Below are positions 12,528 to 23,544 of a DNA stretch of 64,000 nt, in pieces (within the stretch, counting starts at the first letter, position 1; the number at the start of each line of letters is the position of its first letter). Made by a program: the position numbers and the translations under genes. The notes under the pieces are model-generated. The model did not search any database, was not told where the DNA came from, and was given only the letters and a program-made list of their open reading frames with translations. The stretch is from Nymphaea colorata (taxonomy: Eukaryota; Streptophyta; Magnoliopsida; Nymphaeales; Nymphaeaceae): contig NC_045141.1 of assembly GCF_008831285.2 (NCBI RefSeq), positions 16,354,106 to 16,418,105 on the forward strand. Direction: 5' to 3'.

Positions 12528-12831
12528 AGCAACCCATGCAGGAAAGGGTTAAACCTGAAATATGAGGACAACCCATGCAGGCAAGAGGTTAAACTTGTAA
12601 TGCTAGCCGAAGCAACCCATGCAGGTAAAGGGGTCAAACCTGTAGTACAAGCCAAACCAACCCACACAGTTAAATAGTTCTAACTTGTGATGCAAGTCAA
12701 CACAACCCATTCAGGAGGGTTAACCCTAAATTTGAAATCGAAAAACCCGTGCAGGTAAGGGGTTAAACCGACGATTTAAGCTTAAACAACCCATTGAGGT
12801 GAGAGGATAAGCCTGAAATGTCACTCTGCAC
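12528..12831 (+). repeat. Tandem repeat of about 44 bp, seven units, before the polypurine tract
   Basis: The word AACCCATGCAGG, or a close variant, starts at 12531, 12570, 12614, 12659, 12704, 12744 and 12788 (spacings 39, 44, 45, 45, 40, 44). Each is followed by a GGTTAAACCTG-like word. It lies between integrase and the 3' LTR, where Ogre elements are known to carry variable tandem repeats. Confidence 0.88.
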
Positions 12832-12899
12832 ATATTTTGTTTGAACAATTTGGGGTGCTTATCTTTGTCACTAAGCATGGCTAACATTGGCTTAGCAAC

Positions 12900-12910
12900 A
12901 AAGAGGGGCA
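12900..12910 (+). other. Gypsy polypurine tract
   Basis: AAAGAGGGGCA directly before the 3' LTR (start 12913) is the expected plus-strand primer site. Confidence 0.75.
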
Positions 12911-12912
12911 TT

Positions 12913-15897
12913 TGTAATCACCCCAAAATTTTCCAAAAGGCCAGGCCTTTCATATAAGTTATGTTTTTCATGGTTTGTTTTTTTTATCCGGGTCTACTAA
13001 TAGTTCCACTAAATACTATTATTACCCTAAAGGGCACCCTTTTTTTTGGGTAACCCAAGTTCAGATCCAAATCGAGAATCGTGTTCGAGACGACAAAATT
13101 TGAATGTCGTGCGTGCATGGACCTTCCCTTTGTTTTAAAAACTCATTTCTCATGCCACAAAGTGTTTTTAAACCTAAGTCGCACGCTCGAACGAGTCGAC
13201 AATCGACAAAACCAAAAGTGGATTTGGAGCGAGTTTGGAATCACACAAAATAGAGTCGACCATGCATTTGTAACAAAAAAAAAAAACCATTTCAATAATT
13301 TTACTTTATGAACAAAAAAAAAAACCATGTGGGATCGAGTGATTGCACGTGCTGCGGTCGGGCTGCAACGCGCACAACCGTGCATGTCAACAAAACTGAA
13401 GCCTATTTCTTTTACAAAAAAATGTCATGAAATTCAAAAATGTCATGAAAATGTTGTGAAATTAAAAAAAAATTCAAATTTTGAGTTTTGGTTCCAAAAC
13501 TCCCCATAAATACTCCCACAAGCCCCCTTCTTGGGCAAGAGTTAGCCCTTGAAAAAACTCCAGAGTATTCTCACTTGAAGACTTAGAGTTTTTCTCTTAG
13601 CTCTTTCTCTCCTTGTTTCTCTTTCCATTTCTCTTTCTTCCTCTCCAACTTGGAGCAAACCACAACTCTGTTGGAGGCATCCTCTTCATCATCTTGGAGA
13701 TTTGTTCAAGGTAAGTCCAAGATCATTTCAAGTAAAGTTTTTTTTTGTATTTTTCCTAAGTCATTTCTCATTTAGAGGTATGTCATCATCATCCCTCTCA
13801 TTTCTCTCTTATTTTCTTTTCTTATCATCTTCATCTCCCCTTGGCCAAAGGAGATAGCACTCAATCTATTTTTAGAGACAAGAGGCTATTCTCAAGTGCA
13901 CCGGGACCATGGAAAGATGAGATGATCTTTCTTTTCATGATTGAATCATGTTTTCTCTTTTATTAAATATAGCATTGTTTTTCTTTGTTCACTGTCTTCT
14001 CATCTTCATTTTTTCATGGCCAAAGGAGATAGCACTCAACCTTTTTTTAGAGACAAGAGGTTATGCTTAAGTGCACCGGGAGCATGGAAAGATGAAATGA
14101 TATTTCATTTCATGATTGAATCATGTTTTTCTCTTTTATTGAATATAGCATTGTTTTTTTTTCTTCATTTTCTTCTCATCTTCATCTCCCCATGGCCAAA
14201 GGAGATAACACTCAATCTCTTTCTACAGACAAGAGGCTATGCTCAAGTGCACCAGGACTAGGAAAAGGTTAGATGATCTTTCATTTCATAGTTACATCAT
14301 GCCCTCCCTCCTAGTTGAATTTTTCTCTTCCCATCGTCCTCTCTCTCACTTTCTTTCTCTCTCTCTTTTTTTCCTTCCTTGAATATTGTCTATATATTAT
14401 CCATGCATAGATGCTTGGTTTTCCATTTATACGTGAATGTACGGTGGGAATGAGAGTGTGATTTGACGTTCTTTATTTTTATTTTCATGTTAATTTTTGA
14501 GGTTGGGACTTATCCAACCTAGGGAAGACTTTCATGAAAATATACATGTTAATATGCATTTGCATGTCATTTTACGCTAGTTTCCTTCCTAATCACCCCG
14601 TTGGGAACCCTAATGAGTGCCTCGTTATATTGCTTGTTTTTCTTTCATATCCAACGGTGGAAGAAATATATCCCTTGTAATAAACCAAACAATAACATTC
14701 TATGTTTATATAAATCATATTTCTCAAAACATTTTCAAATTAAACTTGAAGTTGGTAATTTTAAGTTATTCCTTGATTTTTAATTTTGTGAAGGCATGTA
14801 TGTATATACATGTTATATACATTTATGCACACATGATGATGCTCCCTTCTTTCTCTCTCTATGCTTTCACTTTCCATTTTACAAATTTTCATGTGTGTGT
14901 GAATGCGTATGCCCATGTGTGGTATATTCCCTCTTTCGAATATCTTATTTCTCTTTCCAAGATAAATATCTTCCCTTATAAAATTTCATATACATACCCA
15001 TGTATGCGTATGTATATATTTTTTTTTCTCTAAAACCTCCCATCTTTTATTCTTAAGCTTTCATATATGTGTATATGTGATGGTATGTACACGTATATGC
15101 ATGTCTTCTTCTATCTCTCTCTCTTTCTTTTCATAAGTGTTTTATTTCTTGTATTCTTTTTAAAATTCTCCTCTCATGATCTGTTTTATTTATCGAATTC
15201 ATTAAGACCACAAACCAAATAATGACCCAATATTGAAATCATGCTTGATTGTCTACATTCCCAATATTCTTTCAAAAACTTTTTCTTATTATATACAACA
15301 ATTATAAAAACAAAAATCTTAGATGTATGTTGTGGTAGAAATGACTTTAGATGAATGTTGTGGTAGGAATGTTTTACATTTTTCCAATTTTGTAGGATGA
15401 ATGGATCCATACATTCACCTTCACTCAACATCACTTATGATCGTAAGCACCATTCTAAAGAACTTAAGCAGGATGAGATGAAGCACTAAGTAGGTGGTAA
15501 CCGAATTAAAGCAAAATCTCAAACCTACTTAAAGTCTTAAGAGAACACTAAAATGACTTCAAAATGATTTCTCAAAGCTTTCCAAATGATATTTTTCAAT
15601 TTTATATTTTCCTAAAGTATTTCACATTCTCAAGCAACTCTTCAAGAGTCTTTTCGAAGGTTTGAGACATCAAACTTTCAATATTTTTCTACATTGCATA
15701 TAAAATCAAAAAGATATTTAAGTTAAAAACAAATGCATCAATGATAAACATAGCCCTTGGGTTGATTATCCTTGGTAAAGGCTCTAGGTACGGTTGATCC
15801 GTGTACCAACGGGCGAGCCCCTTTCTTTTTCATTTCAAAACAATACTTCATTTTTCTGGAGCACTCAAAAACCAATGAAAATTTTCGAATGATAACA
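12913..15897 (+). repeat. Gypsy 3' LTR
   Basis: Starts TGTAATCACCCCAAAA and ends ATGATAACA. It parallels the 5' LTR except near its start: about 12943-13055 (from GGCCAGGCCTTT to TTTTGGGTAA) has no counterpart and replaces roughly 25 bases of the 5' LTR. Tandem units recur at 13939, 14114 and about 14290. Differences throughout suggest the insertion is not recent. Confidence 0.92.
13760..14300 (+). repeat. About 175-bp tandem repeats inside the gypsy 3' LTR
   Basis: Counterpart of the array at 1275-1950. GATTGAATCATG occurs at 13939 and 14114, with a decayed third site at about 14290. One unit fewer than in the 5' LTR, so the arrays changed copy number after or during insertion. Confidence 0.8.
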
Positions 15898-15902
15898 GTT
15901 TG
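15898..15902. other. Target-site duplication of the gypsy element (right copy)
   Basis: GTTTG, identical to 354-358. After it the Copia-1 LTR resumes (TTATGGAGGCTTGCACGTGAG), matching 23286 onward. Confidence 0.93.
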
Positions 15903-16172
15903 TTATGGAGGCTTGCACGTGAGAATCATCTTGCCACATTTGTAGTAATAGAAATGTCTAAAAAGGGTATAAAGTGTACAAAAGCATAGAATCTTGTGGG
16001 TATATTTGCATTTCTCCAATTTATTATCTCTACCATTGTTTTGTAACAAAATTGTATACATAAGGCTACCATTCGAGTAATGAGAAAACAAACATTTTCT
16101 TCCAACTTTTGCTCTACTCCATATTGCAGAGTACATACCCTATTTTCCACCATTTTTCAAGTTCCTGTCACA
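15903..16172 (+). repeat. Copia-1 5' LTR, second part
   Basis: Matches 23286-23539 of the 3' LTR, including GTATACATAAG and TTCGAGTAATGAGAAAACAA, and ends in GTCACA just before the primer-binding site. Together with 308-358 it gives an LTR of about 321 bp. Confidence 0.9.
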
Positions 16173-16185
16173 TAGTATTAGAGCC
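16173..16185 (+). other. Copia-1 primer-binding site (initiator Met tRNA)
   Basis: TAGTATTAGAGCC, two changes from the canonical copia TGGTATCAGAGCC, directly after the 5' LTR. Confidence 0.75.
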
Positions 16186-16259
16186 ATGTCTTCACATGGA
16201 CCTGTAAAAATTCTTCTCGAGAATACCCTAAATTCTTCATCGTCTAAACTTGCACTGCG

Positions 16260-18480
16260 GCTGATCATAGCATAGTGGACAGCTTAAACCCCTTTTTTCT
16301 TCACCACTCTAACAACCCAAGAGCAGTGCTGGTCTCTCATGTTCTCATAGGCAACAACTACATGACGTGGAGTCACACTATGGTTATGGCCTTATCTGTG
16401 AAAAACAATCTTCCACTTGTTGATGGCAGTCTGCCTCAACTGAACTGGAGCTCACCAAACTTCGTTTCGTGGAGAAGATGCAACCACATGATTTTATCCT
16501 GGTAGCTCAACTCCATCTCAAAGACGCTTAGTGTAATCTACACCTCCACTGCTCATGACGAATGGAATGATCTCAAAGATCGATTTACACAGTGTAGTGC
16601 CTTGTAAATATTAGATGAAAGTGTCTATTATTCATTTTTCTCAAGAAAATATGTCTATAGCTGCTTATTATACCAAGTTAAAAGCATTATGGGATGAGTT
16701 ATCTTCCTATGATGTGTTACTAGAGTGCTTTTGTAGTGCTCTAAATTGATTGCAGCAATAGGATCGAGGGATCCAGTTTTCTAACGAATATTAACGACTC
16801 ATACAATGCCATTAGGGGGCAAATCCTAAAGTTCGACCCCCTACCATCAGTAGCCAAGATTTTCTCGTTGGTTCTTCAAGAGGAAAAGCAATGAGAAGAA
16901 ATAGTCCAATCTAACTTGATTGAGCATGTTGAGTTGACTGTATCTAGTGGAGAAGCAAAAAACATCAAAAACCATAATATGAAGAAGTCACAACTATATT
17001 ATTGTGCTCACTACCAAATAGCAGGTCGCTAGAGGGAGAGATGTTTCAAGCTAAATGGATACGCTCCCAACTTCAAAGAAGGAAAACAAAGAGCTAGTGC
17101 TAATGCTATAGATGGAGATAAAATACATTCTAATGCTTCAATGTCCGTTGTTTTGCCTAATCCAAGCAAGGATCAAGCTCCTATTCTAACTATGGATGAA
17201 TACAATAAGCTAAAACAACTTCTTAAATATCGAACTACTCTTATGCCACAACAGTCCAATGGTCAATCTTATTTTGCATGTATGATATATTCACGATCAG
17301 GCATTTGAATCATTGACAGTGGTGCCTCTAACCACATGTCATCGTCCCTTAATTTTTTTTCTAATGTTATGCTCTTACAATGATTTTATCCCATAAAACT
17401 ACCAAATGGAACTGTAATACACGCTACACACACTGGTGAAGCCTCTCTATTGCCTTCTTTGTTACTAAAAAATGGTTACTACAATCCAAATTTTTAGTTC
17501 AATCTTGTATCAGTAAGTGAACTTATTTCACTTACTAATTGTCAAGTCATCTTTGGTTCCAATGGTTGCTCCTTTCAGGACCTAAATTCTAGGACGATGA
17601 CTAGACTGGGTAGTTTGAGATAAGGCCTGTTCGTATGTAAGATCTCTAGTCTTCCACATGAATCATTGGCAATGAATTCTAGTTTCAAGCAATCAGATAT
17701 ATGGCATCTTAGACTTGGGATGTATCACAAGCCAAGAATTATCTATTTTCTCAACATGAATTTAGCATTAAAATGTCAACATTTTATTGTGATGTATGCA
17801 AACTAGCAAAACAGTCTAGATTACCTTTTAATGAATGTGTTTCTTGTTCAAATCATGCATTTGAGTTGTTGCATTGTGTTTTTTGTTGGCCATATTCCCA
17901 AGACTCATTTTTTGGAGAACACTATTTTATTACCTGAGTTGATGACTATACTAGAATAGTGCGAGTTTATTTGATGTGATTTAAGCATGAAACTACTCAT
18001 CTATTAAAAGATTTTATCAATATGATTGAAAGGCAATATAAAGCTGAGGTTCAAATTGTTAGAACTGATAATAGAGCCGAATTTTTTTCAAGGGAGATGA
18101 ATGATTTTGTTCATGAAAAAGACATTATTCATCAACACGCATGTGTTTACACACTACAACAAAATGGTGTAGTTGAGAGAAAACACTGTTTTGGTTTGCC
18201 TCTACATTTTTGGGACGAGTGTGTATTGACAGCTATATTTAGTCAATCAAACCCCAACAAGTGTTTTACAAAACAAAACTCCTTATGAAAAATTATTTTA
18301 AAAAAACCCATATATTGTCATCTACGCATCTTTGGTTGTTTGTGTTTTGCAAAAGAACCAAATCCCAAATCTAAATTTGACCAAAGATAACACAAATGTG
18401 TTTTTTAGGCTATACATTTGGTCAAAAAGCATATAAGGTGTACGATCTTGAGACTGGAAAAATTTTCGCTAGTAGAAAAG
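16260..18480 (+). pseudogene. Copia-1 gag, protease and integrase, decayed
   Basis: gag starts near 16275 (…NPRAVLVSHVLIGNNYMTWSH, the usual copia gag opening). A decayed zinc knuckle is near 17000 (YYCAHYQIAG then a stop). Protease near 17305 reads IIDSGASNHMS. The pre-integrase segment near 17700 reads DIWHLRLGM. Integrase at 18022-18288 has VRTDNRAEF, then QQNGVVERKH near 18160, with the RNARH-like neighbourhood lost. Numerous stops (16503, 16601, 16747, 17037, 17309 region) prevent translation. The frame is cut at 18480 by a solo gypsy LTR and resumes at 21288. Confidence 0.85.
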
Positions 18481-21287
18481 TGTTCGCATTCCCAAAAATT
18501 TCTTTTGGATTTGGTTTTTGGAGTGCTTCAGAAAAATGACATGTTTTGAAAATGAAAGAGAAAGGGACTCGCCCGTCAGTACGAGGATCGATCGTTCTTG
18601 GTGCCTTTTTCGGGGGTAATCAATCCAAGTGCTATACTTATCCTTGATGCATTTCGTTTTGGCTTGAACATCTTTTTCATTCTATATGCGGTATAGAAAA
18701 ATATTGAAAGTTTGATGTTTCAAACTTTGAAAAGGTTCTTGAAGAATTACTTGAGAATGTAAAATATTTTAGAGAAAAATAAAATCAAAACATCTTTATA
18801 AATATCATTTGAAAAGCTTAGGAAATCATTTTGAAATCATTTTAGTGTTTCCTTAAGACTTTAAGTAGGTTTGAGATTTTGCACTAATTCGGTTATTACC
18901 TAATTAGAGCTCTATTTCATCTTACTTTTGGTCATAAGTGATATCAAGTGAGTGTGAATGCATGAATGTATTGATCCTATATGATTGGAAAGGAAAATTA
19001 TTCATTCCTACTATAACATTAACTTTAAAGCATTCCTACCATTACATATACTTAAGATTTTTGTTTTCATAATTATCATATATAAGAAGAAAAAGTTTTT
19101 GAAAATGGATTGGGGTTGTAAACCATCAAGCATGAATCCAATATTGGGTCATTACTTAAACTTTTGTCTTAGTGAAGTCGGTAAATAAAGAGATTTTGAG
19201 AAGGAAAAATGGAGAACTCATAAAAGAAAGAGAGGAAGAAAAAAATATAGAAAAAGATGTACATATATGTGTAAATACTATTGTATAAGAAAATTTGTAA
19301 TGAAAGATATTTGTCTTTCAAAGAGAAATAAAAGATTCAAGAGAGAGAAAATAGAACACATGTATACATGTATTCATGTATATATTAAAAATTGTAAAAT
19401 ATGAAAACGTAGACAGATAATGAAGAAAATCATCATGTGCACATATATGTATATAACATGTATATACATGCATATCTTGATGAGATTAAAAATCAAGACA
19501 TGACTTGAAATAACCGACTTCAAGTTTGATGTAGGCTGGAAGGGAGCTTTGACTCATGTAAGAGCCTAAACTAAGTCTCCAAGACCACATTAGAAAGAGT
19601 ATTTGTTTTTGAAAATCTTTTGTAAAATATGATTTATATATAAACATAGAATGTTATTATTTGGTTTGATACAAGGGATATGTTTCTTCCACCATTGGGT
19701 ATGAAAGAAAATCAAGCAACATCACAAGGCACTCCTTAGGGTTCTTAATTGGGTGATTAAGAAGCAAACTAAATGTAATAACAAGAAGATGCATTTTTAA
19801 CATGTATACATTCGTGCAGGTTCTCCTCGGGTTAGACAATTCCCAACCTCAAAAATTTTGCATCCACATATAAATGGAAAATTAAATAACTATGCATGGA
19901 TAATATCTTGAAACAAAGTAATATTCAAGGAAAGGGAGAGAGTATGATTCAACCATAAAATGAAAGATCATCTCATTTTCTCATGCTCCCGGTGCAATCG
20001 AGCATAGCCTCTTGACTCTAAAATAAATATTGAGAGCTATCTCATATGGCCATGGGGAGATGAAGACGAGAGAAAATAAAGGAACCAAAATAAGGTTACA
20101 TTCAAGAAAATATAGAACATGATCCAATCATAAAATGAAATATCATCTCCTCTTCTCATGCTCTCAATGCACTTTAGCATAGCTTCTTGACTTTAAAATA
20201 GTGATGGAGAGCTATCTCATATGGCCATGGGGAGATGAAGATGAGAGGAAAATGGAAAAAGCAAAACAAGACTATATTCAAGAAAAGAGATAGCGTAGTT
20301 CAATCATAAAATGAAATATCACTTTACTTTCTCATGCTTCCGGTGCACTTAAGAATAGCCTCTTGACTCTAAAACAGAGATTTTACAGCTACCTTGTATG
20401 GCCATGGAGAGATGAAGAATGGAAAAAACAAAGGAAAGAATGGAGTGGGATGTTGGTTACATACCTCTAATGAGAATGTTTTTGGGAAGAAAATGATCAC
20501 CATTGCTTGGAATAATGTTAGATTCACCTTAATGGAGTCTAAGATGATGAAGATGAGGCTTTCAAGAGATCTTCATACTCCCTTGAAGAGTTGTAACTTG
20601 ATAAAGCTTGCTCCAAGTTGGAGAAAAAGAGAGAAATGAAAAGAAAGAAGAAGAGGGAAATGGAGGAAGAGAGCTAAACATTTTAAGTCCTCCGGTGAGA
20701 ATGCACTAAGGCTTCTCCGAGGGCTAGCTCTTTGCCCAAGAGGGAAAAAATGGGGGTATTTATAGAAAGTTTTGGAGCCAAAACTCAAAATTTAATTTTT
20801 TTTTATTTTATAATATTTTTGTACGAATTTTAAATAATTTTGAAATATTTTAAATTTTTTTGAAAAGAAATAGGTTTTGAGTGAGTATGATTGGCCACTA
20901 GGCCTGAAAATTCATTTTAGAAATGTAGGTAGGGCTAGCCCACTTGAAATACATTTTTTTAAATTAAAATGTATAAAAAGAAAAGTTTTTGTTAAAAATG
21001 GGTGGCCGACTCCATTTTGGGCTACTATGGGCTCGTTTTGAATCCAGATTTGGTTCAATTAGCCACTGATGAAGCGTAAAACAAAAGGATGGTTTGTGCA
21101 TGTGAGCAATGCTCATAGCGCTAGACTTTGTTGTTTTGAACTCGATTTTGGATTTTGAGTTTGAAATGTTTGATTTGGATCTAAACTTGGGTTTAAAAAT
21201 TCATTTACATTGAATAGTTGCAAATTTATTTTGAGTCTAGAATTAAATTTGAATATAGTATTTTTGAAAAAAATTGGGGTGATAACA
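18481..21287 (-). repeat. Solo LTR of the gypsy family, inserted in Copia-1 pol
   Basis: On the minus strand it starts TGTTATCACCCCAAT (21287 downward) and ends near GCGAACA (18481), the same ends as the LTRs of the 15.5-kb element. It shares the CTCGCCCGT-type block (about 18568-18580), the tandem-repeat units (about 19960-20400) and the TATA region. No internal domain is present, so it is a solo LTR of 2807 bp left by LTR-LTR recombination. The flanks AAAAG (18476-18480) and AAATG (21288-21292) agree at 4 of 5 bases as an aged target duplication. Confidence 0.87.
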
Positions 21288-23215
21288 AAATGTATTTTTC
21301 AAAGAAACAGAGTTCACATTTAAATTAATAAGAACTAGTCCACCAACTTCAGTTATTTTGTTGCCAATTAATGAAACTCATGCTGCTGATACAAGAGACT
21401 CTTATGCAAGTGATGAAGTTTAGGTGGACCCCTTGACTACAAAAAATCATTCATTGAGCCATGGACCAATTGAAAATTTGACATCAACAACAAACACTAA
21501 AATAGAACCCAATTCCATTGAACCCTCTAAGCCTCTTGCTAAATTACTTGAATCAATAGTTACATTTCAGCCACCTATGGTCAGAAGATCAACCCGCAAG
21601 CCTAGAGCTTCTGTTTTATTAAATGAACATTACTGTGGATTGGCCACTGAAGATAGACCCGGACTTTCATCCACTGGAAAGAAGTCCTCGTCCAGATGTC
21701 CTCTTTTTTCAGCTTTCTCTTCAGCTTATAAAGCATACTTGTTAAACATTTCACATCTTCTAGAACCCACATCCTATAGCCAGGCTATGCTTGATCCAAA
21801 TTGAAGATTGGCGATGCAAACTGAAATTGAAGCATTAGAAGCCAATAAAACCTGGAATCTAGTTGAACCTCCAAATGGCATTAAACCCATGGGATGTAAG
21901 GAGGCTTACCACATCTACAAAGCAAATGGTAAGGTTGAAAGATTAAAGGCAAGGTTAGTTGCCAAAGGGTATGCACAAGTTGAGGGTATGGATTACAATG
22001 AAACATATGCACCAGTATACAAAGTTAGTTACGGTCCGATGTCTTCTAGCAATTGCAGCCAAGCGTAATTGGATTCTTCACCAAATGGACTTCAACAATG
22101 CTTTCTTGAATGGCTTTTTAGACGAAGAAATTTATATGTCGCTTCCTCCTGGATATGGAGATGGTAGAGACACACGAGTATGCAAGCTAAAAAGATCACT
22201 TTATGGGCTAAAACAAGCCCTAGAAATTGGTTTGTAGAGTTTTAAGAGGTATTGCTAGCTTTAGGCATTGCTCAATGAAAGTGTGATCACTCCCTTTTCA
22301 TCTTTAAAAAAGAGAATACAATCATGGCAGTGCTTGTCTATGTAGATGATCTCATAACCGCTGGGAACCACTTGGAGAAGATTGAAAAATTCAATAAATA
22401 CTTAAGTGAGCAGTTTAAAATGAAGGATTTGGGCATCTTGAAATATTTCCATGGGCTAGAATTGGCAAGATCGAATAAAGGGATATTCTTGTCCCAATGA
22501 AAATACACCTGTGAAGTGTTGGATCAGGTAGGATTGATTAATGCAAAACCAGTTGAAGTCCAAATTTTGCAGACAAGATTTATTGGTGGATGGTGGTTAG
22601 TTGCTGAAGGATCCAACAGCCTATCGACCTCTGGTAGGAAGGTTAATTTACTTAACCATAACCAGACCTGATATTGCTTTTGCGGTACATACTTTTAGTA
22701 GGTATATGAAACAACATTTTGTTGCACACTAGAAAGCAGCTATGAGGGTGTTAAAATATTTAAAATAAAGTCCTGGCCAAGGACTACTGTTTCCATCAAA
22801 TGAAGGCTTCCAGCTCACCGCATATTGTGATGCTGATTGGGGATCATGTAAAGAGACAAGGAGGTTGATAACAGGCTACCGCATTTTCTTTGGAGGCTGC
22901 TTAATTTCATGTTAATCAAAGATGCAGCGTACTGTGCCAAGGTCGTCCGCTGAAGCAGAATACCAGGGGAATTACTTTGTGACAACAATCAGCCTTACAA
23001 ATTGCTGCTAATCTGGTACTGCCGGAAAGAACAAAGAATATTGAACTAGATCGCCACCTTGTTCGTGACTTGATAAAAAATAAAACCATTTCAACCAGTT
23101 TTGTTCCCTCACGATGTCAGCTAGCTGACTTGTTTACAAAGGCACTGCTAAAAGATCAGTTTCAGTCATTGAAGTCCAAACTGGGCATTTATGATCTGCA
23201 TACTCAGTTTGAAGG
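21288..23215 (+). pseudogene. Copia-1 reverse transcriptase and RNase H, decayed
   Basis: Resumes after the solo LTR with the integrase-RT linker (21424-21804), then [19 protein letters not shown] at 21823, [18 protein letters not shown] near 21940, [18 protein letters not shown] near 22086, LVYVDDLITAGN near 22335 (catalytic YVDD intact), FKMKDLGILKYF near 22417. RNase H: YCDADWGSCKETRR near 22822, RSSAEAEYQ near 22948, VPSRCQLADLFTKAL near 23106. Stops and frame changes occur at 21802, about 22022, 22237, 22498 and 22751-22769. The role when intact was cDNA synthesis. Confidence 0.87.
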
Positions 23216-23220
23216 AGAAG

Positions 23221-23539
23221 TGTTGAAGCAATTCTGAAAAATGATGTGTATGAAACGTATTTCCAAGTAAGGTTCAGAGTTTGTTGTGGAGGCTTGCACA
23301 CGAGAATCATCTTGCCATTTGTAATAGAAATGTCTAAAAGGGGTATATAAAGTGTACAATCTTGTGAGCATATATGTATTTCTCCGATTTCTTATCTCCA
23401 CCATTGATTTGTAACAGAATTGTATACATAAGACCACCATTCGAGTAATGAGAAAACAAGCCTTTTCATCCAAAATTTGCTTTGCTCCGTATTCTTGTTC
23501 ACATACCCTGTTTTCCACCATTTTCAAGTTCCCATCACA
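23221..23539 (+). repeat. Copia-1 3' LTR
   Basis: TGTTGAAGCAATT…CCCATCACA, 319 bp, preceded by the purine-rich tract GAAGGAGAAG (23211-23220). It reads uninterrupted through the GTTTG target used by the gypsy insertion in the 5' LTR. Confidence 0.92.
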
Positions 23540-23544
23540 AGTAT

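Larger units (their letters stand above)
359..15897 (+). mobile_element. Tat/Ogre-like Ty3/gypsy LTR retrotransposon, about 15.5 kb, broken
   Basis: It starts TGTAATCACCCC and ends GATAACA. LTRs are 359-3611 (3253 bp) and 12913-15897 (2985 bp). The internal order is an unknown upstream ORF, gag, aspartic protease with a G-patch-like tail, RT, RNase H, a second (archaeal-type) RNase H, integrase, a tandem repeat, a polypurine tract and the 3' LTR. A second RNase H, very long LTRs and 3' tandem repeats are features of the Tat/Ogre branch of plant gypsy elements. Every coding domain has at least one frameshift or stop, so the copy is dead, but its structure and target duplication are complete. 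Confidence 0.92.
303..23544 (+). mobile_element. Copia-1: Ty1/copia LTR retrotransposon, nested and broken
   Basis: The element spans 308-23539 and is flanked by a perfect 5-bp duplication AGTAT (303-307 and 23540-23544). Its 5' LTR is split by a gypsy element: part 1 is 308-358, part 2 is 15903-16172. The 3' LTR is 23221-23539. The protein order gag, protease, integrase, RT, RNase H is that of Ty1/copia. After removing the two insertions (359-15897 plus its duplicated GTTTG, and 18481-21287) the element is about 4.9 kb, a normal copia size. Many in-frame stops and frameshifts make it non-autonomous. A related empty site at 63400-63440 confirms both boundaries. Confidence 0.93.

Noticed and set aside
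359-15897. Endogenous pararetrovirus instead of a gypsy element
   Set aside because: It has LTRs, a 5-bp target duplication, an integrase and a polypurine tract, and no movement-protein signal, so it is an LTR retrotransposon.
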